This document shows positions 54,647 through 64,000 of a stretch of 64,000 nt of DNA, piece after piece. Numbering within the stretch: position 1 is the first letter of the stretch; each line of letters opens with the position of its first letter. The DNA is from Streptomyces sp. NRRL S-646 (lineage in GTDB: Bacteria > Actinomycetota > Actinomycetes > Streptomycetales > Streptomycetaceae): NCBI RefSeq assembly GCF_000720765.1, contig NZ_JODC01000019.1, positions 1-64,000 of the forward strand, written 5' to 3'. Under the pieces are notes generated by a model that was not told the origin of the DNA, ran no database searches, and was given only the letters and a program-made list of their open reading frames with translations. A program made the translations under genes and the position numbers.

Positions 54647-55987
54647 CTACAGCGGTACGCGCAGTGCCCCGTCGATGAGTTCGGCGGCTTCGGCGGTGCC
54701 CGCACAACCACTGCGCACCAGGTACTCGCGTACCGCGCGGAGTCTGTCGCGCAGCCGCTGGGACTCCATTCCGCGGGCCTGCTCGGCCATCTGCACCGCG
54801 GTGGCCACGGCTTTGTCGGCGTTGCCCTGGCGCAGTTCGATCGTGGAGAGCATGGCGAGGCGGTGCACCCGGCCGCGGTCGTGCGCGGGATTGTCGACGG
54901 CCGCCGCGGCATGCTCCCCCGCGGCGACGAGTTCGCCGAGGCTGAGCAGTGCCTCCGCCACCTGGACGTTGACCAGACCCGGCTGGACATAGCCGGTTTC
55001 GTCGGGTTCGTACCCGCGCCGGATGCGTTCGGCGGCCTGCTCGGCACGCCGGATGCAGGACAGGGCCGTCGTACTGTCGCCCAGGTGCGCGTACGCCTTG
55101 GCCTGCATCGCGTAGAGATCGCAGGCGAGCGCCGGCGTGATGTGCTTGCCGGCGGCCCGCAGCGCGGCCTCCGCGAAGGCGACCGCCTGGCGGAACTCCC
55201 GCATGAACAGCGCCTGGTTGACCAGCAGCGCAATGACATAGGCGCCGAGTCCCCGGTCTCCGCTGGCCTTCGCCAGCCTGAGCGCCTGGTGGAAGTAGCG
55301 CTGGGCGAGCCCGTGCGCGTCGGAGTCGTAGGCGCAGATGCCCGCGATCGCCACCAACCCACCCGTGGCACGGTGCAGTTGGCGGCCGGTGGCATCGGTG
55401 TAGCTGCCGCGCAGCAGCGGGGCGGCCTCGGCGTTGAGAAAGCCGACTATCCGGGTGCGGGTGGCTATGCCGCCGGCTTTCCGGTACATCTGCTCGTAGT
55501 GGGTGCGGGCCGCGCGCAGCATCTCGATGTCGCCGGGGGTGACCCGGTGCCGGCCGCCGCGCGAGACATCCACGTCCTCGGGCGGGTTCTCCCACTCCCA
55601 CACGGGCATGACGGCGGGCGTGCCGGTGACCGCGGGCGCACCCAGGATGTGCGGGCGCTGCTGTTCGTCGGAGCGCCACAGGGCGGTGGCGCGCTCCACG
55701 AAGCCGGACAGCGAGGTGCCGTGCGGAGCGGACGGCTCGCCGGGCACACCGAGGCCGATGTCGTCCAGCGTGACCGGACGGTGCAGCCGTCCCGCGAGTA
55801 CTTCGCAGATCAGGTCGGGTACCTGCCCCCGGGGCCGCTGCCCCTTCAACCATCGTGCGACGGCGGTGTGTTCGTACCGGAGCGCGAGGCCGCGCGCCCG
55901 CCCCGCCTGATTGACGTGTGCCGCCAGCCCCGCATGCGAGATCCCGGCCTCGTCCAGGATCGCGTCGAGCAGAGTGTTGGGCTGCAT
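54647..55987 (-). CDS. NsdA-family HTH/TPR regulator
   Basis: Streptomyces regulator of the NsdA type; NsdA itself represses sporulation and antibiotic production in S. coelicolor. This is a family member, not necessarily the orthologue. The N-terminal HTH-like part has LLDAILDEAGISHAGLAAHV and ALRYEHTAVARWLKGQRPRG. The C-terminal two-thirds is helical tetratricopeptide-like repeats (AQRYFHQALRLAKASGDRGL, EFRQAVAFAEAALRAAGKH, DSTTALSCIRRAEQAAERI). 446 aa. ATG 55987 follows GGGGGG. A TTCACAC-GGG-GTGTGAA dyad lies upstream. Confidence 0.88.
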   Translation of the reverse strand: MQPNTLLDAILDEAGISHAGLAAHVNQAGRARGLALRYEHTAVARWLKGQRPRGQVPDLICEVLAGRLHRPVTLDDIGLGVPGEPSAPHGTSLSGFVERATALWRSDEQQRPHILGAPAVTGTPAVMPVWEWENPPEDVDVSRGGRHRVTPGDIEMLRAARTHYEQMYRKAGGIATRTRIVGFLNAEAAPLLRGSYTDATGRQLHRATGGLVAIAGICAYDSDAHGLAQRYFHQALRLAKASGDRGLGAYVIALLVNQALFMREFRQAVAFAEAALRAAGKHITPALACDLYAMQAKAYAHLGDSTTALSCIRRAEQAAERIRRGYEPDETGYVQPGLVNVQVAEALLSLGELVAAGEHAAAAVDNPAHDRGRVHRLAMLSTIELRQGNADKAVATAVQMAEQARGMESQRLRDRLRAVREYLVRSGCAGTAEAAELIDGALRVPL

Positions 55988-56328
55988 ATATGCCCCCCGG
56001 ATCGCTCGGTGTCGTCAGCGTAGTGCGAACGGCTTCACACGGGGTGTGAACGGAGTGCTCGAATCCGCAGCGTACGCGCACTGTCGCGGAGAGTTTCCAG
56101 TCGGTTGACTGAAATGCCTCGCAAGAGGCCGGCCGGGCCGCCGGCTCCCCCTCGTACAGTGCGGCGGCCCGCTTCCGCGCCGTCCGCCCAGCTGCCTGCC
56201 CGACACTCCGTGGCGGGGCGGACGGTGCGCCGGCTGGCAGCTTGGCGGTGCGACTAGACGCCGTGGGTCAACGGTGCGTTGTCGGCTGCGGGTTCGCCGT
56301 GGCTGGTCGCGCAGTTCCCCGCGCCCCT
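55988..56328. other. 341-bp region upstream of the NsdA-like gene
   Basis: Contains a perfect 7-bp dyad TTCACAC-GGG-GTGTGAA (56034-56050) about 47 bp before the start codon, a candidate operator, and at its right end part of dispersed element copy 5. Between about 56100 and 56290 I see no gene or clear signal. Confidence 0.55.
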
Positions 56329-56345
56329 TCAGGGCGCGGCTGAAC
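56297..56345. repeat. Dispersed element, truncated copy 5
   Basis: cgtggctggtcgcgcagttc then cccgcgccccttcagggcgc. The inner gcggc/gccgc hairpin of the full element is missing. The end of the minus-strand phosphatase gene lies inside it, so the repeat supplies its stop codon. Confidence 0.8.
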
Positions 56346-57399
56346 CACGGTGGCCGACCGGCTCGCCCGGGCGGCATGCGACATGGCGGCGGTCGTTGCG
56401 CAAGACCAGCAGCGCGACGTCGTCGGCGGGTCTTCCCCCTGCGTGGCGCAGCAGCCCGGCGAAGACGGCGCGCAGTACCGACTGCGGGGAGACCGGCCCG
56501 GCGTCCACGGCCTCGGCGAGCGCGGCCGGCAGCGGAAAGAACCGGCCACGTCCGTCACGTGCGTCCTCGACACCGTCCGTGTGCAGGAACAGCGCCTCGC
56601 CGGGCAGCAGCCGACCGCACGGGAGGGCGGGCAGCTCGGCGGGCAACGGGAACGGCCCGAGGGGAGGCAGTGGTTCGGCCCGGGTCAGCAGTTCGGCCCG
56701 GGCCGGCCCGAGCAGATACGGCCAGGGGTGCCCGCAGTTGAGGACGCGCACCTCGCCGTCCGGCTGGATCTCCAGCAGCAGTACGGTGACGAACTCCTCG
56801 GCGACCGGGTTGTCCGGCTCCGCTCCGGCCGAGGGGTGCTCGGCGCGGGCCCGCTCCCGCAGATGCCGGGCCAGCGCCCGTTCCAGCCGCCGCAGCACAC
56901 TGCCGAGTTCGGCCTCGTCGTGCACGGCCTCACGGAAGCTGCCGAGCACGGCGGCCACCGTACTGATGGCGGCAAGACCGTGGCCGCGCACGTCGCCCAT
57001 CACGACCCGCACTCCGTGCTCGGTGGCGATGACCTCGTACAGATCGCCGCCGATCGCCGCACAGCGGTCCGCGGACAGCTGGGCCGCGGCGATGTTCAGC
57101 CCGTCGATCCGCGGCGGGAGCGGCCGCAGCAGCACACTCTGCGCGGCGCCCGCGACCTGCCGGACCTCTCTGAGCTCGCGGAGCATCACATGCCGGACGT
57201 GGAGTATCAGCCCGGTCCCCACCGCGAAGAAGACGGCACTGGTGCCGATGCGCGCCCCCAGCCCGTTCTGCTGGGCGAGCGGACAGGCCAGTTTGTACGT
57301 GATCGCCATGGCGCCCCACACCGTGGGCAGCCCCAGCGCGAGCACCCGGCGCAGCGGCAGCCGCCCCGCCCGGGGAACGCCAGCCTTGATGCGGATCAT
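56329..57399 (-). CDS. Membrane SpoIIE-family PP2C phosphatase (356 aa)
   Basis: Ser/Thr phosphatase of the type that acts on anti-sigma factor antagonists. One or two N-terminal helices (about 17-70) precede the SpoIIE/PP2C domain (about 110-340): LSADRCAAIGGDLYEVIATE, VVMGDVRGHGLAAIS, NCGHPWPYLL and LFLHTDGVEDARD, with the metal Asp residues in place. There is no GAF, PAS or anti-sigma kinase domain. ATG 57399 follows GGGGGG; a frame to 57498 is not used. The last residues arise from a dispersed repeat. Confidence 0.9.
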   Translation of the reverse strand: MIRIKAGVPRAGRLPLRRVLALGLPTVWGAMAITYKLACPLAQQNGLGARIGTSAVFFAVGTGLILHVRHVMLRELREVRQVAGAAQSVLLRPLPPRIDGLNIAAAQLSADRCAAIGGDLYEVIATEHGVRVVMGDVRGHGLAAISTVAAVLGSFREAVHDEAELGSVLRRLERALARHLRERARAEHPSAGAEPDNPVAEEFVTVLLLEIQPDGEVRVLNCGHPWPYLLGPARAELLTRAEPLPPLGPFPLPAELPALPCGRLLPGEALFLHTDGVEDARDGRGRFFPLPAALAEAVDAGPVSPQSVLRAVFAGLLRHAGGRPADDVALLVLRNDRRHVACRPGEPVGHRGSAAP

Positions 57400-57580
57400 G
57401 CCGATTGGCCCCCCATTTAGGCCTGGAAGCACAGACGGACCGACCCCGAAAGGCCGGTCCGATTCTGTCGACCGCATGGCCGGGCAGGGCCAGATCACCC
57501 GGGCTTATCACCCAGATGAGTGAGCCCCCGCAGGCCACCCGCATTTATGCAGGTGGGGCGCATATGCACCGCCGGTTCGG

Positions 57581-57647
57581 CAGCGCCCCGTAAGGGGCGC
57601 GGGGCTGTGTCCATTGGCGGCTGCGCCGCGGGGCGCGACAAGCCACG
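57581..57647. repeat. Dispersed two-hairpin element, copy 6
   Basis: cagcgccccgtaaggggcgc followed by the ggggctgtgtccattggcgg and ctgcgccgcgg blocks, like copies 2 and 3. It lies in the 297-bp gap between the pheT stop (57697) and the phosphatase start; the rest of that gap shows nothing else. Confidence 0.85.
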
Positions 57648-57696
57648 AACGACCCGCAGCCGCCACCCAAGAGCAGCTCCCCGCCCCGTGGGTGAA

Positions 57697-60209
57697 CTAG
57701 CCCCGCAGCACCGCTCCCGTGCGCTCGCCCGCGAGGGCAACCGCCGCGTCGCGGGCCGCCGAGGCCTCGTCGACGGTCAGGGTGCGGTCGGGAGCCCGGA
57801 AGCGCAATGCATACGCCAGCGACTTCCGCCCCTCACCGAGCTGCTCGGCGTTCTCGTACACGTCGAACAGCCGGATCGCCTCAAGGAGTTCACCCGCACC
57901 GTCGCGCAGAGCGGCCTCGACCTCGGCGTGCGGCACGAAGTTGTCGACGACGAGGGCGACATCCTGCGTGGCCACCGGGAAGGTGGAGATGCCCGGCGCC
58001 TGCGGGGTGTCGTTGCCGACCTCCTCCAGCACATCAAGGTCGATCTCCATCGCACTGGTGCGCTCGGGCAGCCCCAGAGCCTTCACCACTCGCGGGTGCA
58101 GCTCACCCGCGTGGCCGACCACCGTCTCCGCGCCGTCGACGACGACCACGAGCTCGGCGCAGCGGCCGGGGTGCCACGGACCGTACTGACCCTTGCGGAC
58201 GATCAGTTCGGCACCGGCTTCCCGCGCGGCGACGCGGCCCGCCTCTACCGCGTCCGCCCAGTCCGCCGGACGGCCCTTGCCCCACCAGCCGGCCTGCTCG
58301 CGGGCGCCCGCGAGGACAACGGCGACGTGGCGCGGCTGCTCGGGCAGCGCGGCGTTCAGCTCGGCGATCTCCTCGTCGGTGGGACGCCGGTCGACGGGCA
58401 GGGCGACGGCGGTCTTCTGCTCCTCGCGCGGGAGGAAGACCAGCCCGGTCTCGAACAGCGCGAGGTCGTGCGAGCCGCGGCCGTTGTTGCGCCGCAGGGC
58501 ACCCAGCAGGCCCGGCAGCAGCGAGGTACGGAGCGCGGGCTCCTCGTCGCTGAGCGGGTTGGTGAGCTTCACGACGCGGCGGTTCGGGTCGTCGGCCTCC
58601 AGCAGCAGCTGGTCGAAGACCTGCTCGCTGACGAAGGGGTAGTTCGGCGCCTCGACATAGCCCGCCCCGGCCAGCGCGCGGCCGACCCGGCGGTGCAGCC
58701 GCTGGCGGTGGGTGAGGCCACGGCCCGAGGGCAGCTTGGGCAGCGTGGAGGGCAGGTTCTCGTAGCCCTCCAGGCGGATGACCTCCTCCGCGATGTCGTT
58801 GACCTCGAGGAGGTCGGGCCGCCAGGACGGCACGGTGACGATCAGCTCGTCCTGTCCGTACACGTCGCAGCCGATCTCCTGCAGCCGCCGTACGACGGTC
58901 TCGCGGCCGTAGTCGACGCCCGCCACCTTGTCCGGGTGGTTGGCCGGGACGGTGATGGTGTGCGGCGCGGACGGCGTGATGACCTCGGTGACACCGGCCT
59001 CGGCGGTGCCGCCCGCGAGCAGCACCAGCAGGTCGACCGTGCGCTGCGCGGCGGCGGCCGCGGCCTGCGGGTCGACGCCGCGCTCGAAGCGGCGGGAGGC
59101 CTCGGAGGACAGCTTGTGGCGGCGGGCCGTGCGCGCGATGGAGACCGCGTTGAAGTGCGCGGCCTCGATCACGACGTCGCTCGTGGAGTTCTCGGTGTCG
59201 TCGTGGTCGGCGATCTCGGTGTTGGCGCCGCCCATGACGCCCGCGAGGCCGATGGGACCGCGGTCGTCGGTGATGACGAGGTCCTCGGCGTCCAGCGTGC
59301 GGGTGACGCCGTCGAGCGTGACGAGCTTCTCGCCCTGCTCGGCGCGGCGCACGCCGATGGTGCCCTGGACCAGCGAGCGGTCGTAGGCGTGCAGCGGCTG
59401 GCCGAGCTCCATCATCACGTAGTTGGTGACGTCGACGGCGAGCGAGACCGGGCGCATGCCGACCTTCTGCAGCCGGCGCTGCAGCCAGATCGGGGAGCGC
59501 GCCTCGGGGCTGAGCCCGGTGACCGTACGCGCGGTGAAGCGGTCGCAGCCGAGCGGGTCGGAGACCTGCACCGGGTAGCCGAACGCGTTCGGGCCGGGTA
59601 CGTCGATCAGGGCCGGGTCGCGCAGCGGCAGCCCGTAGGCGATGGCGGTCTCGCGGGCGACGCCGCGGATGGACAGGCAGTCGCCGCGGTTGGCGGTGAC
59701 GGCGATGTCCAGGACCTCGTCGACCAGCTCGAGCAGCTCGATGGCGTTCTTGCCGACCTCGGCCTCCGGCGGCAGCACGATGATGCCCTTGGTGCCGTCG
59801 TCGCCCATGCCCAGCTCGTCGCTGGAGCAGATCATGCCGTGGGACGTCTTGCCGTACGTCTTGCGGGCGGAGATGGAGAAGCCGCCGGGCAGCGTGGCGC
59901 CGGGAAGCACGACCACGACCTTGTCGCCGACGGCGAAGTTGCGGGCGCCGCAGACGATCTCCTGGGGCTCGCCGGTGCCGTTGGCCTGGCCGACGTCGAC
60001 GGTGCAGAAGCGGATCGGCTTCTTGAACTCCGTCAGCTCCTCGATGGTCAGCACCTTGCCGACCACGAGCGGGCCCTTGAGGTCGGCGCCGAGGTGCTCG
60101 ACGGTCTCGACCTCGAGCCCGGCAGAGACGAGCTTCTCCTGGACGTCACGGCCGGTTTCCGTCGCCGGCAGGTCGACGTACTCCCGCAGCCAAGAAAGCG
60201 GGACCCGCA

Positions 60210-60210
<1 letters not shown>
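57697..60210 (-). CDS. pheT: Phenylalanine--tRNA ligase beta subunit
   Basis: Beta chain of the (alpha-beta)2 enzyme that charges tRNA-Phe. 837 aa with all usual parts: N-terminal tRNA-binding/EMAP domain (about 40-155, [30 protein letters not shown]), B3/4 editing domain, B5 domain, catalytic-like core and the C-terminal FDX-ACB anticodon domain ([19 protein letters not shown], about 740-835). ATG 60210 shares one base with the pheS stop (TGATG), so the two are coupled. Confidence 0.97.
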
Positions 60211-61370
<1,160 letters not shown>

Positions 61371-61470
61371 TCACCGACTCACACAGAGGTCAGAGGGCCG
61401 TCCATGGGACACAAAGGTGCCAAAGGCCGAGTCTAACGGGGTGGAGGTGTACGAATGCGCCCGTGGGCCG

Positions 61471-62607
61471 TCAGGCGAGATACGCCGGGGCTGCCACGGG
61501 CAACGTAAATAGGAACTCGGCGCCGCCCTGGGGGGCGCGGCCGACCGTGATGGTGCCGCCGTGGGCCTCGACGATGCCCTTGACGATGTAGAGCCCGAGG
61601 CCCGTGCCGCCGCGCTTGCTGCCCCGCCAGAAGCGGGTGAAGACGCGGTTCATGGACTCCTCCGGGATGCCGGGCCCCTCGTCGCTCACCGTGACCGACG
61701 TGCCGGTGTCCTCGTCCTCTCGGGGGGACGCCGTGGCCGTGATGTCAATCGTGACGGTTCCCTCGCCGTGCCGCACCGCATTTTCCAGCAGGTTGCTGAG
61801 CACCTGGTCGATCTTGTCGGGGTCGGCCCACAGCGAGGGCAGCGGCTGCTCGATCCTCAGCAGGAACCGGTCGGCGGGCTGCCCGGCGGCGACGTACGCC
61901 TGGATGTGCCGCCCCACGGCCGCGCCGATGTCGACGGGCTGACGCCTGACCTCCAGCCGCCCGCTGTCGATCCGCGAGATGTCAAGGAGCTCGGCGATGA
62001 GCCGGGTGACCCGGTCGGCGTCGGCGTCCACGGTCTCCAGCATCAGCCGCTTCTGGTCGTCCGTGAACCGTTCCCATTTGGCGAGGAGCGTGGCGGTGAA
62101 GCCCTTGACGGAGGTCAGGGGCGACCTGAGTTCATGGGCCACGGTCGCTATCAGCTCGGCGTGGCTGCGCTCGGTGCGGCGGCGCGCCTCGGTGTCGCGC
62201 AGCGAGACGACGACACGGCGGACCGGGCCGGTGGGTTCACCGCGGACGTACCGGGCCGATACGAGGACCTCCCGTCCACCGGGAAGCAGCAGGTTCCGCT
62301 CGGGCTGCCGCCGGCGAATGGCGAGCCCGCCGTACGGGTCGGTCAGCTGCCACCAGCGCCGACCCTCCAGGTCCTCTAACGGCAGCGCCTTCTCCAGCCG
62401 CTGCCCGAGGGCGTCCCTGGCGGGGACGGCGGTGATCCGCTCGGCGGCGGCGTTGAAGCAGATGACGTGGCCGTGCTCGTCGGCGACGACGAGGCCGTCG
62501 GGCAGTACGTCGGGGTCGATGCCGAGCTCGGCGAGATCGCCGTGCCGGGGCTCGGGCGCGCGCTGCGCGTCCCGTGATCCCCGTGCCCTGCTCGTGCCGA
62601 CACTCAT
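61471..62607 (-). CDS. Soluble PAS-containing sensor histidine kinase with a TTA codon
   Basis: Cytosolic histidine kinase without membrane helices. PAS domain at about 25-130 (LPDGLVVADEHGHVICFNAA), H-box VAHELRSPLTS near residue 158, N-box NLLENAVRHG, G-boxes DEGPGIP and GGTGLGLYIVKG. No response regulator is adjacent, so it is an orphan. ATG at 62607 is chosen; a GTG at 62622 is possible. Codon 77 (62377-62379) is TTA, suggesting bldA-dependent timing. Confidence 0.92.
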   Translation of the reverse strand: MSVGTSRARGSRDAQRAPEPRHGDLAELGIDPDVLPDGLVVADEHGHVICFNAAAERITAVPARDALGQRLEKALPLEDLEGRRWWQLTDPYGGLAIRRRQPERNLLLPGGREVLVSARYVRGEPTGPVRRVVVSLRDTEARRRTERSHAELIATVAHELRSPLTSVKGFTATLLAKWERFTDDQKRLMLETVDADADRVTRLIAELLDISRIDSGRLEVRRQPVDIGAAVGRHIQAYVAAGQPADRFLLRIEQPLPSLWADPDKIDQVLSNLLENAVRHGEGTVTIDITATASPREDEDTGTSVTVSDEGPGIPEESMNRVFTRFWRGSKRGGTGLGLYIVKGIVEAHGGTITVGRAPQGGAEFLFTLPVAAPAYLA

Positions 62608-62662
62608 TCCCCGTAACCCCACCCTTCAGACGGCGCAGGTGGCCCCCGAGCTGGTCACCCTA

Positions 62663-63505
62663 CTAGCTCTCGGTGACGGAGCGGCACCCTCCGGAGGCGC
62701 GCTGTGCACGGGCTGACGCATACAGACATACGGCGGCCGCGGTGGCGAGGTTCAGACTCTCGGCCTTCCCGTGGATCGGCACGCGCACCACGGCGTCCGC
62801 GAGTGCGCGGGTCTCCTCCGGAAGCCCCCAGGCCTCGTTCCCGAACACCCAGGCGGTCGGCCCGCCCATGGTGCCCTTGTCGAGCTCGTCGTCCAGGTCG
62901 TCGGTCCCGGCCCCGTCCGCGGCGAGGATCCGGACACCGGCCCGCCTGAGCCCCTCGACCGCGTCCTCGACGGGAACGCCGACGGCGACGGGCAGGTGGA
63001 ACAGCGAGCCCACGGAGGCCCGTACGGCCTTGGGGTTGTAGAGGTCGACGGACGCGTCGGTCAGTACGACGGCCTCGGCGCCGGCGGCATCGGCGCACCG
63101 CAGCACGGTCCCGGCGTTCCCCGGGTCCCTGACATGCGCGAGGACGGCGACGAGCTTGGGCCTGGCGGCGAGGATCTCCTCGAAGGGCGTGTCCAGGAAC
63201 CGGCAGATCCCGACGAGCCCCTGCGGGGTGACGGTCGTCGAGATGTCGGCGATCACGTCATCGGCGGCGAGATGAACACGGACCCCGGTGTCCCGGGCCT
63301 CCCCCACGATGTCGGCGTACCGCTCCGCGGCCTCGACCGTGGCGAACAGCTCCACCAGCCCGTGCCCCGCGGCTTCCCGCACGGCCTGCGGCCCCTCGGT
63401 CAGAAACAGCTGCTCCTTCCCACGGAAGTTCCGCTTGGCGAGCCGCCGGGCGGCGACGACACGAGGGGAACGGGGGGAGATCAGCTCGGGGGTAACGGGA
63501 GGCAT
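62663..63505 (-). CDS. SpoU/TrmH-family rRNA 2'-O-methyltransferase
   Basis: SAM-dependent 2'-O-methyltransferase, probably for 23S rRNA. An N-terminal RNA-binding part (about 1-100, RLAKRNFRGKEQLFLTEG) is followed by the SPOUT domain: AHVRDPGNAGTVLRCADAAG (motif 1), WVFGNEAWGLPEE (motif 2) and SLNLATAAAVCLYASA (motif 3). 280 aa. ATG 63505 with GGTGA is preferred to GTG 63514. It lies downstream of rplT but behind a strong terminator. Confidence 0.92.
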   Translation of the reverse strand: MPPVTPELISPRSPRVVAARRLAKRNFRGKEQLFLTEGPQAVREAAGHGLVELFATVEAAERYADIVGEARDTGVRVHLAADDVIADISTTVTPQGLVGICRFLDTPFEEILAARPKLVAVLAHVRDPGNAGTVLRCADAAGAEAVVLTDASVDLYNPKAVRASVGSLFHLPVAVGVPVEDAVEGLRRAGVRILAADGAGTDDLDDELDKGTMGGPTAWVFGNEAWGLPEETRALADAVVRVPIHGKAESLNLATAAAVCLYASARAQRASGGCRSVTES

Positions 63506-63532
63506 CAAGGTCACCTAACTCAATCAACGAAA

Positions 63533-63562
63533 CGGACCCGCGGGCAGCAACCCGCGGGTCCG
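63533..63562 (-). terminator. rplT terminator hairpin
   Basis: cggacccgcggg (63533-63544) and cccgcgggtccg (63551-63562) form a perfect 12-bp stem around cagcaa, starting 31 nt after the rplT stop on the minus strand. Confidence 0.88.
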
Positions 63563-63592
63563 AATGTCACGTCGGCCTAGGCCAGTGCAGCG

Positions 63593-63976
63593 TCACGCAG
63601 CCTTGGGCGCGTTGACGTCCGCCGGCAGGGCCTTCTGCGCAACCTCGACCAGCGCGGCGAACGCGGTGGCGTCGTTGACGGCCAGCTCGGCCAGGATCTT
63701 GCGGTCGACCTCGACGTTCGCGGCCTTCAGACCCTGGATGAAGCGGTTGTACGTGATGCCGTTGGCGCGGGCAGCGGCGTTGATGCGCTGGATCCACAGC
63801 TGGCGGAAGTCACCCTTGCGCTTCTTGCGGTCGTTGTAGTTGTAGACCAGCGAGTGGGTGACCTGCTCCTTGGCCTTGCGGTACAGGCGCGAACGCTGAC
63901 CGCGGTAGCCGGAGGCCTGCTCGAGGATCGCCCGGCGCTTCTTGTGGGCGTTGACTGCCCGCTTGACGCGTGCCAC
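63593..63976 (-). CDS. rplT: 50S ribosomal protein L20
   Basis: Primary 23S rRNA binding and assembly protein of the large subunit. 127 aa, very basic: [56 protein letters not shown] and the C-terminal globular part ([18 protein letters not shown]). ATG at 63976 follows AAGGAG. Expected to be the last gene of infC-rpmI-rplT, whose first members would lie beyond the window; autoregulation by L20 is known in other bacteria. Confidence 0.98.
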   Translation of the reverse strand: MARVKRAVNAHKKRRAILEQASGYRGQRSRLYRKAKEQVTHSLVYNYNDRKKRKGDFRQLWIQRINAAARANGITYNRFIQGLKAANVEVDRKILAELAVNDATAFAALVEVAQKALPADVNAPKAA

Positions 63977-64000
63977 TTGTTAACTCCTTGTAGCGGGGCC

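Overview
The window is a high-GC actinobacterial chromosome segment and almost certainly Streptomyces. Third codon positions are strongly G/C, GTG starts are common, TTA codons are very rare, and the gene content is typical: an NsdA-type HTH/TPR regulator, a DUF1918 protein, a cobalamin BluB-CobT fusion, and an arginine cluster with ARG boxes. I recall the block running from argH through argCJBDR to pheST and rplT as a conserved core segment in S. coelicolor, so most of this is housekeeping chromosome rather than an island. I see no insertion sequence, prophage, CRISPR array, tRNA or rRNA.

Layout. 1-720: gene-free GC-rich tandem repeats and a hairpin. 724-5473: small membrane protein, conserved 91-aa protein, membrane Ser/Thr kinase, Nudix, TrmH methyltransferase, siroheme/cobalamin CobA. 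5647-11467: cobalamin genes (giant disordered-BluB-CobT fusion, CobL). 11552-15267: GNAT protein, then the methionine ABC transporter metNIQ with a Cys/Met-rich leader peptide upstream. 15418-23631: membrane proteins, GNAT, sigma factor, GDPD, PlsC, TetR/MFS pair, aldo-keto reductase, lipase. 23827-26498: argG-argH. 26699-29096: secreted repeat protein, PNPOx-like protein, L,D-transpeptidase. 29083-36364: a two-component system divergent from a five-gene operon of two ferric-reductase-like membrane flavoproteins, two anchored FMN-binding proteins and ApbE. 36468-41292: argCJBDR. 41338-45303: YfhO/GT2/GtrA cell-envelope glycosylation set. 45682-48175: CMD protein behind a MerR-type promoter, an arabinofuranosidase remnant, DUF6314, a catalytically degenerate histidine phosphatase, GNAT. 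48347-53987: MocR/EamA pair with overlapping divergent starts, DUF1918, GHL10 hydrolase, 3-hydroxyacyl-CoA dehydrogenase, small TTA-containing membrane protein. 54017-64000: Nudix, NsdA-like regulator, SpoIIE phosphatase, pheT-pheS, PAS histidine kinase, SpoU methyltransferase, rplT.

How genes work together. The arginine genes form two units, each with an ARG-box-covered promoter, and the repressor gene argR is the last gene of the main operon. CobA, CobL and BluB-CobT are three steps of cobalamin synthesis. The flavin operon reads as an extracytoplasmic electron-transfer pathway: cytosolic NAD(P)H, membrane FAD/heme protein, then FMN covalently attached by ApbE to SGATYT threonines of anchored extracellular domains. 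The adjacent sensor kinase/regulator pair probably controls it through 11-bp-spaced direct repeats.

The strongest leads are this duplicated flavin electron-transfer operon, the metNIQ leader peptide, the histidine phosphatase lacking both catalytic histidines, the CATG-overlapping divergent starts at 49793-49796, a two-hairpin dispersed element present six times at gene 3' ends, and four TTA-containing genes.
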